Part shown: piece after piece, positions 1-7,198 of the stretch
Position numbering within the stretch: the stretch's first letter is position 1
Layout of the letters: the number at the start of each line of letters is the position of its first letter
DNA from: a bacterium
GTDB taxonomy: Bacteria; Planctomycetota; UBA1135; UBA2386
DNA length: 10,353 bases
Assembly (NCBI GenBank): GCA_011051855.1
Contig: DRKG01000251.1
Location: 1-10,353, forward strand
Direction of reading: 5' to 3'
Position numbers and translations under genes: made by a program
The notes under the pieces: model-generated
Seen by the model: only the letters and a program-made list of their open reading frames with translations
Told to the model about the DNA's origin: nothing
The model's database searches: none

Positions 1-1080
1 ACGCTCGCGGGCCTGATGATCTTCAGCGAGGACGCCGCGGCGACCGTGCTGCCACCGGGAACGGAACCGTCGGCGGCCGACCCCGCCGCCACGGCCGCGG
101 CCGTCGCCACCGGCGAGCATCTGCGACCAACGGCGTCGACCGGCACGTTCCACCGCAGCGACACGGTGCGCACCGGCACCAGCGACCACGACCTGCCCGA
201 CACCACCGGCTGGACGTCGGGCGTGATCGAAGGCGACGTGCAGTTGCCGGTCTCGGTGCTCGACCGCCTCGGCGCGATGACGGTCATCGTCGAACCGATG
301 CGCAATCCGTTCGGCACCGGCCCGGTGCCGAAAAAGATCATGCAACCGGTAGAACGCGGCCTCGGCACGCCGACCTTCCGGGTCGAGAACGTCGCCTTCT
401 CCGAGTATCCCTACCGGGTGACGATCTACGCCGCCGGCCTCAACTGCACCGACAGCACGGTGATCGTCAACGAGGACCAACCGTGGCACGCGGTGCAACT
501 GCAGATCACGCCGCCCGCGCCGTTCTCGGTGCTGCTGCGCGACCAAGACGCACGCCCGCACGTCGGTGTCGATCTGGTGATGCGCCCGGTCGGCCTGCCG
601 CACGGCCGGCCGCGCCTCGCCGGCACCACCGACAACTTCGGTAGCGTGGTGTTCGAGGAAGTGCTCCAGGGCGCCTACGAGATCCGCGCCAGCGTGGCCG
701 GGCAGCCGTTCGGCGAACCCGAGCAGATCACCGTGCAAGGCGGCCGCGTCAGCTACGGCCGCAAGATCCAGGGCCAGGGCCACGTGATGACGATCCCCCG
801 CGGCGTGCCGCTGGACGTGCAGGTGCACGATGCGTTCGGCTACGGCATCGAAGGCTGCCGGGTGCTCGCGATCCGCACCGACACCCGGCGCGGCCGACCC
901 TTCGAGGCAACGACCGACGGCCTCGGCAACGTGCGCTTCCCCCACCTCACACCCGGCACCTGGCAACTGACCGTCGAACGCCCGCAGTTCCAACGCGTCG
1001 ACCGCCAGATCCACATCGCCGCCGACACGCCGCCGGAGCGCATGGCGATCAAGCTGGTGCGCGCACGCTCGCTGCGTTGA
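1..1080 (+). CDS. Beta-sandwich repeat protein (carboxypeptidase-regulatory-like), 5' end missing
   Basis: The frame is open from the first base (TLAG before the first Met at 16), so the gene very probably starts outside the window; the hydrophobic TLAGLMIF could be the end of a signal or anchor helix. Numbering from Met16, an Ala/Pro/Thr-rich linker (residues 5-65) is followed by beta-rich segments. Two segments share a clear pattern: TTDNFGSVVFEEVLQGAYEI (from residue 204) and TTDGLGNVRFPHLTPGTWQL (from residue 299). This 'T-D-x-x-G-x-V-x-F-x-x-L-x-x-G-x-Y/W' signature is typical of carboxypeptidase regulatory-like or Ig-like folds. A more divergent third copy may span about residues 75-150. 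Such domains act in extracytoplasmic binding or scaffolding; no catalytic residues are visible. It converges with the dehydratase gene. The specific function is unknown; confidence is good for the reading frame and fold, low for the role. Confidence 0.75.
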   Translation, partial: TLAGLMIFSEDAAATVLPPGTEPSAADPAATAAAVATGEHLRPTASTGTFHRSDTVRTGTSDHDLPDTTGWTSGVIEGDVQLPVSVLDRLGAMTVIVEPMRNPFGTGPVPKKIMQPVERGLGTPTFRVENVAFSEYPYRVTIYAAGLNCTDSTVIVNEDQPWHAVQLQITPPAPFSVLLRDQDARPHVGVDLVMRPVGLPHGRPRLAGTTDNFGSVVFEEVLQGAYEIRASVAGQPFGEPEQITVQGGRVSYGRKIQGQGHVMTIPRGVPLDVQVHDAFGYGIEGCRVLAIRTDTRRGRPFEATTDGLGNVRFPHLTPGTWQLTVERPQFQRVDRQIHIAADTPPERMAIKLVRARSLR

Positions 1081-1081
1081 C

Positions 1082-1096
1082 CGGCCGCGGCGGCCG
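1082..1096. terminator. Small GC hairpin between convergent genes, possible terminator
   Basis: CGGCC (1082-1086) and GGCCG (1092-1096) can pair around a 5-nt loop, in the 34-bp gap between two convergent stop codons. There is no T-run on either side, so intrinsic termination is only suggested by position. In such GC-rich DNA a short GC stem may be chance. Confidence 0.25.
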
Positions 1097-1114
1097 CTCG
1101 GGCGCGCACGCAGT

Positions 1115-1594
1115 TCAGAGCATCGCGCCCATCACCTTCATCTCCATCGTCATCTTGCCCTCGCAGAACACCTGCGCGTTCATGCGGGCGAGGCGGCGGC
1201 CGCTGATCTTGTCGACGCTGCTGACGAAGTAGACGCGCGCCGGCGGCACGACCTGGCCGCGCACGCGCACCTCGTCGATGCCGGCGAGTCCGATCATCTG
1301 GTCGGTGGCCCACGTCTCCTGCTGCTTGATCAGGAACGTCGCGATCTGTGCGCCGCCTTCGATCATCAACACGCCCGGCATCAGCGGCCGGCCGGGGATG
1401 TGGCCCTTGGCCCACCACGGGTGCTCGCCCCAGTCCTTGTAGCCGACGGCGATGTTGCGCTCGCGATCGAGGTGCACGATGCCATCGAGCAACTGGAACA
1501 GGTCCGCCTGCGGCAGACAGCGGCGCAGCACCTCGTCGGGCACGACGTGCTGGCTGAGGTCGATGGTGGCGAGGTCGACGATCGGTTGTGCCAT
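1115..1594 (-). CDS. FabZ/FabA-type 3-hydroxyacyl-ACP dehydratase (hotdog fold)
   Basis: A 159-residue protein, close to the usual FabZ length of about 150. The FabZ signature is intact: GHIPGRPLMPGVLMIEGGAQ (residues 64-83) contains the catalytic His65 and Glu79 expected for removing water from 3-hydroxyacyl-ACP in fatty acid elongation. The frame extends upstream to 1684, but the extension is Arg/Cys-rich and unlike the family, so the ATG at 1594 (MAQPIVDL) is chosen; no strong Shine-Dalgarno sequence is visible. The N-terminal part (DLFQLLDGIVHLD, residues 31-43) matches the FabZ 'P-x-x-x-P-F-L-L-V-D-R-V' region only loosely, and a DWGEHPWWAKGH stretch precedes the active site. It stands alone, convergent with the upstream gene and divergent from the glycosyltransferase genes, not in a fab operon. 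It could therefore be a specialised paralogue for other acyl chains rather than the housekeeping enzyme. Confidence 0.88.
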   Translation of the reverse strand: MAQPIVDLATIDLSQHVVPDEVLRRCLPQADLFQLLDGIVHLDRERNIAVGYKDWGEHPWWAKGHIPGRPLMPGVLMIEGGAQIATFLIKQQETWATDQMIGLAGIDEVRVRGQVVPPARVYFVSSVDKISGRRLARMNAQVFCEGKMTMEMKVMGAML

Positions 1595-1704
1595 GACGAA
1601 GCGCAGCGTAGCGCGTGCCGATCGCCGAGTCCGCAGACAAACGCACTCCCCGGCGCGCTCCCGGATTCCTCGCACCGGGAGCACCGCTTCCTGCGGGGCT
1701 CGGG

Positions 1705-1739
1705 CTAGGAGTCTGGCTGTCTGTGGCGCAGACTCCTAG
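1705..1739. repeat. Perfect 11-bp inverted repeat in divergent intergenic region
   Basis: CTAGGAGTCTG (1705-1715) and CAGACTCCTAG (1729-1739) are exact reverse complements separated by 13 nt. The element lies in the 156-bp gap between the divergent dehydratase and glycosyltransferase genes and ends 11 nt before the GTG at 1751. It is less GC-rich than its surroundings. It could be an operator, a hairpin in the leader RNA, or a copy of a dispersed REP-like palindrome; the window alone cannot decide, as no second copy was noticed here. Confidence 0.7.
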
Positions 1740-1750
1740 TCTCTCCCCAC

Positions 1751-3697
1751 GTGCGGCGCATGCCTTGGTGGTTCTGGCTGATTCCGGTGGTCGCGACGGC
1801 CCTGTGGTGGCCGATCGGCCCGTACTACGCCAGCGATGACTTCCTGGCCGTGGCCTACGCCAGCGACGCGGACCGAGTGCTGTCCGACTTCGTCGGCCCT
1901 CAGTACAGCGCGACCGACGTGTGGCTGTTCTACCGCCCGCTCATCACCGCGAGCTTCTGGCTCGACCAGGTCGTCGGCGGTGTCTGGCCGCCGGTCGGCC
2001 ACATCAGCAACGTGTTGGCCCACGGCGCCAGCGCGCTGCTGGCGGCACGGATCTTCCGGCGCTTCACCGGCGACGCGACCGCGGCCGCCGCCGCCTGCTT
2101 GTGGGCAGCGATGCCGAGCCACGTCGGCTCGATCGCGTGGCTCGTCGGCCGCGTCGACAGCCACACGACGGTCTGGTGCCTCCTGGCCATCTGGCTCTGG
2201 CTGCGCGGCAACGAAACCGGCCGCGACGGCGGCAGCCGGCGCTGGCCGGCCGTACTGGCGACGACCGCGGCGCTGATGAGCAAGGAACTGGCGATGGTCC
2301 TGCCACCGCTGCTGACCTGGCTCAGCACCCTCGCCACCGAAGGCCGGCCCGGCGACCGCCTGCGCGCCGCCGTGCACCGCACCTGGCCGCTGTGGCTGCT
2401 GCTCGGCGGTTACCTGTCGTGGCGCCTGCTCGTGCTCGGACGGTTCGGTGGCTACGACGCCAGCAACTACACCAGAGTCGGCGAGACGCTGGCCGGATTG
2501 GGCCACGTCCTGCTCGACATCCTGGTGCCGCTGCGCTGGATCGGCACGCCGCCCGCCGGGCTGGTCTCTGCCGACGTATTCCTGTGGGCGGCCGGTCTGC
2601 CCGCCGGCATCGCCTTGCTGCTGGCGCTGTGGCGCCGACCGCGCGTCGTGGGCGGCGCCGCCGTCGCGTTTCTGATCGCGCTCGCCCCGATGGCGTCGTT
2701 CCTCTGCGCCGCGCACAACCCGCACAACCTGCGTTACTACTACCTGCCGTCGGTCGCGTTGGCCGCGATGCTGGCCCTCGCCGGCCGCTGGCTGGTGCTG
2801 GCGCTGGCGCTTGCATGGCTGTGGCCTCTGCTCGCGGTGCGCAGCACCCAGCACGAGGCCGACCGCGCCGACGCGGCGATGCACTCCGAACTGCTGGCCA
2901 CCGCCGACCGCATCCCGCCCGGACCCATGTTCGTCGCCGGCATGCCGCACGCGAACGCCCTGGGCACGGCCGTGCAACTGCACTTCGCAGTCGACCGCAT
3001 GCTGCGGCCACCGTTCCGCGAGACCCCCGTCGCCCTGTATGCGTGGCGACCGCTGCTGACGGCGAGCGGAGCGCTGCGTCTGGGCGGTCCCGACGGCGAC
3101 CCGTTCGCGCTGCCGCTCGGCACGACCTGGGCGTTCGCGGCCGATGGCTCGCTGCGCCCGGCACCACCACCGCCCGAATTGCCGGAACTGCCGGTGGCCG
3201 GCGACGACGACGGCGTGCTCGACCTGAGCACCGCACGGCTGTTGCCGTTGATCGACGACCACGCCGGGCGCTGCCGCCGCGGCGAGCCGTCCTTCGGGCT
3301 GACGACTCCGGGCGTGCACCCGATGGTCTTCCGCCTCACGCTGTTCACCGCCAGCGGCTACCTCTCCTGCGTCTGCGCGAACCACGCCCTGCCCGGCGAA
3401 GCCGACGGCCGGATCGACATCGCGCGCCTGTTCGGCGGCGACCCGGCGCGGCCGTTCCTCGGCCAGCCGCACACCCCGGCCGCGCAACTGGCGCTGCCGA
3501 CCGGCCTCGACCTCGGCTCGGCACTGGTCGTGCCGACCACGATCGACGTCGACCCGGCGTTTCCGGTGCTGATCGAAGCCGGCCGCCTCGATCTCGCCGC
3601 GATGGCCTTCGTGCCGACCCACCGCGCCCGCCGCCTGCTGCGTTTCCGGTTCGACCGTAGCTACCCGGCGTGGGTGCGCCGCGCGCGCGGCGAGTAG
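1751..3697 (+). CDS. Multi-pass GT-C-type glycosyltransferase, TMTC/PMT-like
   Basis: A 648-residue protein with an N-terminal polytopic membrane part (about residues 5-370, many Leu/Ala/Trp-rich helices) and a long, mostly soluble C-terminal part (about 375-648) that I do not recognise. The membrane part resembles GT-C enzymes using polyprenyl-phosphate sugars, especially the TMTC group: an acidic pair in the first outside loop (YYASDD, Asp29-Asp30), FYRPL (60-64), GHISNVLAH (83-91) and PSHVGSIAWLVGRVDSHTT (122-140), which parallels the TMTC 'HP-x-x-x-E-x-V-A-x-x-x-G-R-A-D' segment. Expected role: transfer of a sugar from a lipid carrier to a protein or glycan on the outer face of the cytoplasmic membrane. 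TMTC proteins usually carry TPR repeats C-terminally; none are evident here. The start is the GTG at 1751; the ATG at 1760 is an equally plausible alternative and neither has a clear Shine-Dalgarno. It is first of three same-strand glycosyltransferase genes. Acceptor and sugar are unknown. Confidence 0.75.
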   Translation: MRRMPWWFWLIPVVATALWWPIGPYYASDDFLAVAYASDADRVLSDFVGPQYSATDVWLFYRPLITASFWLDQVVGGVWPPVGHISNVLAHGASALLAARIFRRFTGDATAAAAACLWAAMPSHVGSIAWLVGRVDSHTTVWCLLAIWLWLRGNETGRDGGSRRWPAVLATTAALMSKELAMVLPPLLTWLSTLATEGRPGDRLRAAVHRTWPLWLLLGGYLSWRLLVLGRFGGYDASNYTRVGETLAGLGHVLLDILVPLRWIGTPPAGLVSADVFLWAAGLPAGIALLLALWRRPRVVGGAAVAFLIALAPMASFLCAAHNPHNLRYYYLPSVALAAMLALAGRWLVLALALAWLWPLLAVRSTQHEADRADAAMHSELLATADRIPPGPMFVAGMPHANALGTAVQLHFAVDRMLRPPFRETPVALYAWRPLLTASGALRLGGPDGDPFALPLGTTWAFAADGSLRPAPPPPELPELPVAGDDDGVLDLSTARLLPLIDDHAGRCRRGEPSFGLTTPGVHPMVFRLTLFTASGYLSCVCANHALPGEADGRIDIARLFGGDPARPFLGQPHTPAAQLALPTGLDLGSALVVPTTIDVDPAFPVLIEAGRLDLAAMAFVPTHRARRLLRFRFDRSYPAWVRRARGE

Positions 3698-3781
3698 CCA
3701 CGCCCGCGTTGCCACGGCCGAGTCGGCGGCAGAACGGAACAAGTCGAGCCAGCCGGAATGCCGAAACCGGACTGGGTCGTG

Positions 3782-3809
3782 GCGGGCCGGCCGATGCGGA
3801 ACGGCCCGC
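3782..3809 (+). other. Strong stem-loop in the 159-bp gap between glycosyltransferase genes
   Basis: GCGGGCCG (3782-3789) pairs perfectly with CGGCCCGC (3802-3809) around a 12-nt loop that itself holds CCG-ATG-CGG (3791-3799). It lies 84 bp after the stop of the first glycosyltransferase gene and about 50 bp before the next start. It may attenuate or terminate transcription from the upstream gene or be part of a structured leader. No T-run follows directly, so a simple intrinsic terminator is not supported. Confidence 0.45.
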
Positions 3810-3811
3810 TC

Positions 3812-3826
3812 GGAGGTGGATCCTCC
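3812..3826 (+). other. Second small stem-loop GGAGG/CCTCC before glycosyltransferase gene
   Basis: GGAGG (3812-3816) and CCTCC (3822-3826) can pair around TGGAT, immediately after the larger stem-loop. The GGAGG is Shine-Dalgarno-like but lies 40 nt from the ATG at 3857 (28 nt from the TTG at 3845), too far to serve either. Together with the preceding stem it suggests a folded leader, but no known riboswitch class was recognised. Confidence 0.3.
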
Positions 3827-3856
3827 CGTGACCCTTCTTAGCCTTTGCCGCGCATC

Positions 3857-5527
3857 ATGGGGTCCAACGCCGCCGAATCCACCACCGCCACCGCTACCAC
3901 GACGAGCTACGCCGAGCGCAACGCCGCCTGGCTGCTCGCCGGCTTGATCGTGCTCGCGGCCGTGCTGCGCCTGCCGATGTTGGACCGGCCGGTCTGGTTC
4001 GACGAGGCGTGCATGTCGAGCCAGCGCATCGGCACGGTGCCGCAACTGCTGGCGACGCTCTACAAAGACATCCATCCGCCGCTGTTCGTCGCGTTCATGC
4101 ACCTGTGGAACGGCTGGTTCGGCGACGGGGAGGTCATGCTGCGCATGCCGGCCTTGTTGACCGGCCTGTTCTGCATCCCGCTGACCTGGTGGACCGGCCA
4201 GCGGCTCGTCGGCCACACGGCATCGATGTGGGCCGCGGCGCTGCTGGCGCTGTCGCCAGTGCACGTCTGGTACTGCACCGAAGCGCGCCTCTACACGCCG
4301 ATGGTGATGTGCACGCTGCTGGCGTTCGGCACCTTCGACCGGCTGCTCGCCGACGACGAACGACCGCGCCCGTGGCTGTGGCTGCTGCACCTGGGCAACG
4401 TGGCCGTCATGCTGGCCCTGCACTACTACCTGGCGGTGGTCGTGGCCGCCCTCGCCGGTCTCGCCCCTGTACTCGCCCGCGGCTTCACCGGGCGCGCCCG
4501 CGCCATCCTGGTCACGCACGGCATCGGCATCGTGCTGCTGGCCGGTTTCCTCTACGTCAAGCAGACGCTCGGCCAGTTCGAGACCAGCCAGGGCTACCTG
4601 CGCGCGCTGACCGTGCCCGGCCTGTGCGACTTCCTGTTCGGCTGGGCCTGGACCGGCAACACGCTGCAGAGCGATCCGTCGCCGCTGCTGCGGGGCCTCG
4701 GCCAGAGCCACTACTGGCTCGGGGTCAGTCTCGCGGTGCTCGGCGTGATCCACATCGCGCTGCACCGCCGGGATCGACCGCGCGGCGTGCTCGTTCCGTT
4801 CGGACTGCTGCTACTGCCGTGCTTCCTGCTCGGCTGCGCGTGGGTCGGTTACGGCCAGACCTACCTCGAACGCACGCTGATCCCGGCACTGCCGTTCCTG
4901 CTGCTGCTCGCCGGGGCCGGCATCACGTTCGTGCCCGGCCGCTTGGCGGACGTCGTCGGCGGCCTCGCGACCGGACTGGCGACGTTGTCGGTATTGGCGC
5001 TGCTGACCAGCTTCGACAGCCGGTGGACCGTCTACAAGCCGCATCCCGACTGGCGCGCCGCGGCGCGGTATCTCGGCCGCGAGATCGACACCGGCAACGC
5101 AGGCACGCCGGTGTTCACGTCGATGCCGAACCCGCGCTCGCTGAGCTACTACGACCCGCGCATCCAGGACAAGAAGAACCTGCGGGTCGATGTCTCACCC
5201 GAGCAGATCGGCGCCAAGGTCGGCAGGTTCCTCGGCGAGCGCATGGCCAAGCTGGCGCGCGAGACGTTCGCCGAGTTCGCCGCGCACAACCGCCGGCTCC
5301 TGGCCGACGCCAAGCTGATCGTGCGCCGCAGCCGGCCGAACCCGGCCGACCTCGACCTGCCCGACGCGCGGCCCGACGGCATCGTCTACTTGGTGCGCAA
5401 CCAATGGCACCCACACCCATCGGTCGACGATTCGATCGAGCGACTCCTGCAACACCCCGACGTCGAGACCCTGCACACCGAACGGCTGCAGGGCGTCACG
5501 GTCTACAAGGTGCGCATCCACCCGTGA
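3857..5527 (+). CDS. ArnT/PMT_2-like membrane glycosyltransferase (GT39/GT83-like)
   Basis: A 556-residue polytopic membrane protein. After a short Thr/Ala-rich cytosolic N-terminus, the first helix (about residues 22-40) leads into the GT-C signature: PVWFDEACMS (45-54) with Asp49-Glu50, DIHPPLF (71-77), and CTEARLYTPM (140-149), matching the 'W-x-D-E', 'H-P-P' and 'E-A-R-x-Y' motifs of the PMT_2/ArnT family. Hydrophobic segments continue to about residue 390, followed by a soluble C-terminal domain of about 165 residues. The family transfers a sugar from polyprenyl phosphate to lipid A, protein or another glycan on the periplasmic side. The ATG at 3857 is preferred; an in-frame TTG at 3845 would add four residues and neither shows a good Shine-Dalgarno. 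Its stop overlaps the start of the next gene (GTGA), so translational coupling with the GT2 enzyme is likely, which supports a shared pathway. Donor and acceptor are unknown. Confidence 0.85.
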   Translation: MGSNAAESTTATATTTSYAERNAAWLLAGLIVLAAVLRLPMLDRPVWFDEACMSSQRIGTVPQLLATLYKDIHPPLFVAFMHLWNGWFGDGEVMLRMPALLTGLFCIPLTWWTGQRLVGHTASMWAAALLALSPVHVWYCTEARLYTPMVMCTLLAFGTFDRLLADDERPRPWLWLLHLGNVAVMLALHYYLAVVVAALAGLAPVLARGFTGRARAILVTHGIGIVLLAGFLYVKQTLGQFETSQGYLRALTVPGLCDFLFGWAWTGNTLQSDPSPLLRGLGQSHYWLGVSLAVLGVIHIALHRRDRPRGVLVPFGLLLLPCFLLGCAWVGYGQTYLERTLIPALPFLLLLAGAGITFVPGRLADVVGGLATGLATLSVLALLTSFDSRWTVYKPHPDWRAAARYLGREIDTGNAGTPVFTSMPNPRSLSYYDPRIQDKKNLRVDVSPEQIGAKVGRFLGERMAKLARETFAEFAAHNRRLLADAKLIVRRSRPNPADLDLPDARPDGIVYLVRNQWHPHPSVDDSIERLLQHPDVETLHTERLQGVTVYKVRIHP

Positions 5528-6297
5528 GCGACGGTGCCGACAGCCCGCAGCGCGCGGTCGAGCCCGAGATCACGGTGGTGGTCGCCTGCTACATGGAGGA
5601 AGGGCACCTACGCGATTCGATCGCCCAGTTGACGGCGACGCTCGAACAGATGGGACGTTCGCACGAACTGGTGTTCATCGAAGACAAGAGCACCGACGCC
5701 ACCGCCGCGATCGTGCGCGAGCTGTGCGACGGCCACCCCCACCGCCGCGCCGTCTACCACCCGCAGAACGTCGGCCGAGGCGGCACCGTGGCCGAGGGCT
5801 TCCAACTGGCACGAGGACGCATCGTCGGCTTCCTCGACATCGATCTCGAAGTACACTGCCGGTATCTGCCGGACGTGATCCGCGCGATCGACGACGGCGC
5901 CGACGGCGCCACCGCCTACCGCCACTACCGAGTCGGCTGGCACCCTCATGCGTGGTTGCGGCACGTGCTCAGCCAGGGCTATCGCTGGCTGTTCCGGATG
6001 ATGTTCGACGTGCCGTTCCGCGACCCCGAGACCGGCTTCAAGTTCTTCCGCCGCGACAAGATCCTGCCGGTGGTCGCGCGCACCGAGGACGTCGGCTGGT
6101 TCTGGGACAGCGAGATCATGATCCTCGCCCACGAAGCCGGCCTGCGCGTCGTCGAAGTGCCGACGCACTTCGAACGCCGCGCCGACAAGGCCTCGACGGT
6201 GCGCATCTGCCGCGACGTCTGGGCCTACCTGGTAGCGATCCGCAGGTTCCGCCGCCGCTGGCGCTCCGGCCGCAGCACCCGGTCCGCACCGCAGTGA
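5524..6297 (+). CDS. GT2 glycosyltransferase, polyprenyl-phosphate sugar synthase type (DPM1-like)
   Basis: A 257-residue soluble GT-A enzyme. Visible motifs are ITVVVACYMEEGHL (residues 16-29, nucleotide-binding strand), FIEDKSTDAT (51-60, equivalent to the usual 'DDGSTD-x-T'), NVGRGGTVAEGF (82-93), the metal-binding FLDIDLE (103-109, Asp105-x-Asp107), RDPETGFKFFRR (166-177) and WDSEIM (194-199). This order is typical of dolichyl/polyprenyl-phosphate mannose or glucose synthases, which move a sugar from a nucleotide donor to lipid phosphate at the inner membrane face. There are no C-terminal membrane helices, so it is of the short, soluble type with a basic tail (FRRRWRSGR) that may associate with membrane. 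The GTG start at 5524 overlaps the previous stop by 4 bp, strongly implying co-translation with the GT-C enzyme that would use its product. It converges with the Pus10-like gene, with 10 bp between stops. Sugar identity cannot be read from sequence. Confidence 0.85.
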   Translation: MSDGADSPQRAVEPEITVVVACYMEEGHLRDSIAQLTATLEQMGRSHELVFIEDKSTDATAAIVRELCDGHPHRRAVYHPQNVGRGGTVAEGFQLARGRIVGFLDIDLEVHCRYLPDVIRAIDDGADGATAYRHYRVGWHPHAWLRHVLSQGYRWLFRMMFDVPFRDPETGFKFFRRDKILPVVARTEDVGWFWDSEIMILAHEAGLRVVEVPTHFERRADKASTVRICRDVWAYLVAIRRFRRRWRSGRSTRSAPQ

Positions 6298-6307
6298 TCG
6301 GCAGCGG

Positions 6308-7129
6308 TCAGGCGTCGAGCGACGGCCCGTCGATGTCCGGGGTCAGGATCTCCTCGACGTCGAGTTCGCTGCAGACGCAGTCGACGCCGAGCAGGCGCGC
6401 GAGCGAGGGCGTCGTACGCTGCTCATCGCCGGAAACCCACTCCTTGACGTAGGTGCCGTGCTCGGTGACGACGCGCAGCTCCAACCGGTCGGACGCACGC
6501 CGGTCGAGCTGCAACACCCGCAACCGCCGCTCCCGTTCGAGGTCGGCGCGCCGGTGCGCCACCCGCTGCGGTGTGCGCTGCACGATCGCGCCGGCGAACG
6601 CGCGCACCGCCGCGAGCCGTTCGTCGGCGAGGTCTCCGTGCAGCGCAACCTCGGCCCGATAGACCTTGTCGAAGTGGGTCTCCTTCCAGTAGACGACCCG
6701 GGCGCGCTCGACCCGCTGGAACGGCGCCAGTTCGATGGCACCGGCCGCGCGATCTTCGATGTCGCGCCTCAGTTCTTCGAGGTCGACGTTCGGTCGCCGC
6801 GCTCCGACGACCTCGAACACGAACGGCCGCCCCTTGCCGAGCATCAACACGTCGATGTCCTCGCGACCGGCGCCGTGGAACTTGCCGGTCTTGGCCTGCA
6901 TCGCCGGCAGGATCCGCCGCCCGATCAGTTCCTGCACCGATTCCCTGGTCAGCTTGCCGTAGCCCTCACACTGCGGGCAACCACGCCGCCGACGTCGATC
7001 GCCCTTGCACTTCGGACAATAGAAGATCGTCTGCGGCAACCCGCGCTGCAGCTTGCGGTAGCGAGATTCGAGCCACAGATTGCTGCGGGGACGAGGTCGA
7101 ACGTCGGAGTCGGTCACCGGTCGCGTCAT
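6308..7129 (-). CDS. pus10: Compact Pus10-like tRNA pseudouridine synthase
   Basis: A 273-residue protein matching the C-terminal catalytic part of Pus10, which makes pseudouridine 54/55 in archaeal tRNA and is known from archaea and eukaryotes. Seen in order: SRYRKLQRGLPQT (22-34), matching the Pus10 'GRY-x-K-x-x-R-x-LPQT'; a Cys4 zinc ribbon C38-x2-C41 / C51-x2-C54 followed by GYGK; SVQELI (64-69); FHGAGREDIDVLMLGKGRPF (84-103), the active-site region, with Asp91 of GRED the presumed catalytic Asp; RVAHRRADL (189-197); and GTYVKEWVSGDEQRTTPSL (225-243) followed by LDVEEI. Two oddities: the family's larger N-terminal THUMP-like domain is absent, and the usual Arg two residues after the second Asp (D-x-R-x-LG) is Leu95. 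Bacteria normally make pseudouridine 55 with TruB, so this is either a transferred gene or a bacterial Pus10 branch. The ATG at 7129 gives a natural start. The receiver-like gene lies 69 bp upstream on the same strand and may be co-transcribed. Family assignment is firm; substrate is inferred. Confidence 0.9.
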   Translation of the reverse strand: MTRPVTDSDVRPRPRSNLWLESRYRKLQRGLPQTIFYCPKCKGDRRRRRGCPQCEGYGKLTRESVQELIGRRILPAMQAKTGKFHGAGREDIDVLMLGKGRPFVFEVVGARRPNVDLEELRRDIEDRAAGAIELAPFQRVERARVVYWKETHFDKVYRAEVALHGDLADERLAAVRAFAGAIVQRTPQRVAHRRADLERERRLRVLQLDRRASDRLELRVVTEHGTYVKEWVSGDEQRTTPSLARLLGVDCVCSELDVEEILTPDIDGPSLDA

Positions 7130-7198
7130 GTCACGACAGCAGACCTGAGCCGGCGGTCCGACACAAGCGCATCTCCAGCCGGGCGCGCGGCCCGCCGA

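Noticed and set aside
1595..1684. 30-residue N-terminal extension of the FabZ-type protein
   Set aside because: It is Arg/Cys-rich and unlike the family; the ATG at 1594 gives normal length.
1921..3660. Long plus-strand frame overlapping the TMTC-like gene
   Set aside because: Arg/Ala/Pro-rich shadow translation without motifs; the overlapping frame has membrane helices and family signatures.
3698..3856. Possible known riboswitch before the ArnT-like gene
   Set aside because: Stem-loops are present, but I could not match conserved core bases of TPP, cobalamin, glycine, SAM or cyclic-di-GMP classes.
1736..4765. Very long open frame (about 1000 codons) on the minus strand across both GT-C genes
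   Set aside because: It is rich in Gln, Arg, Gly and Ala without domain pattern and lies antisense to two genes with clear family motifs; long antisense frames are common in very GC-rich DNA.
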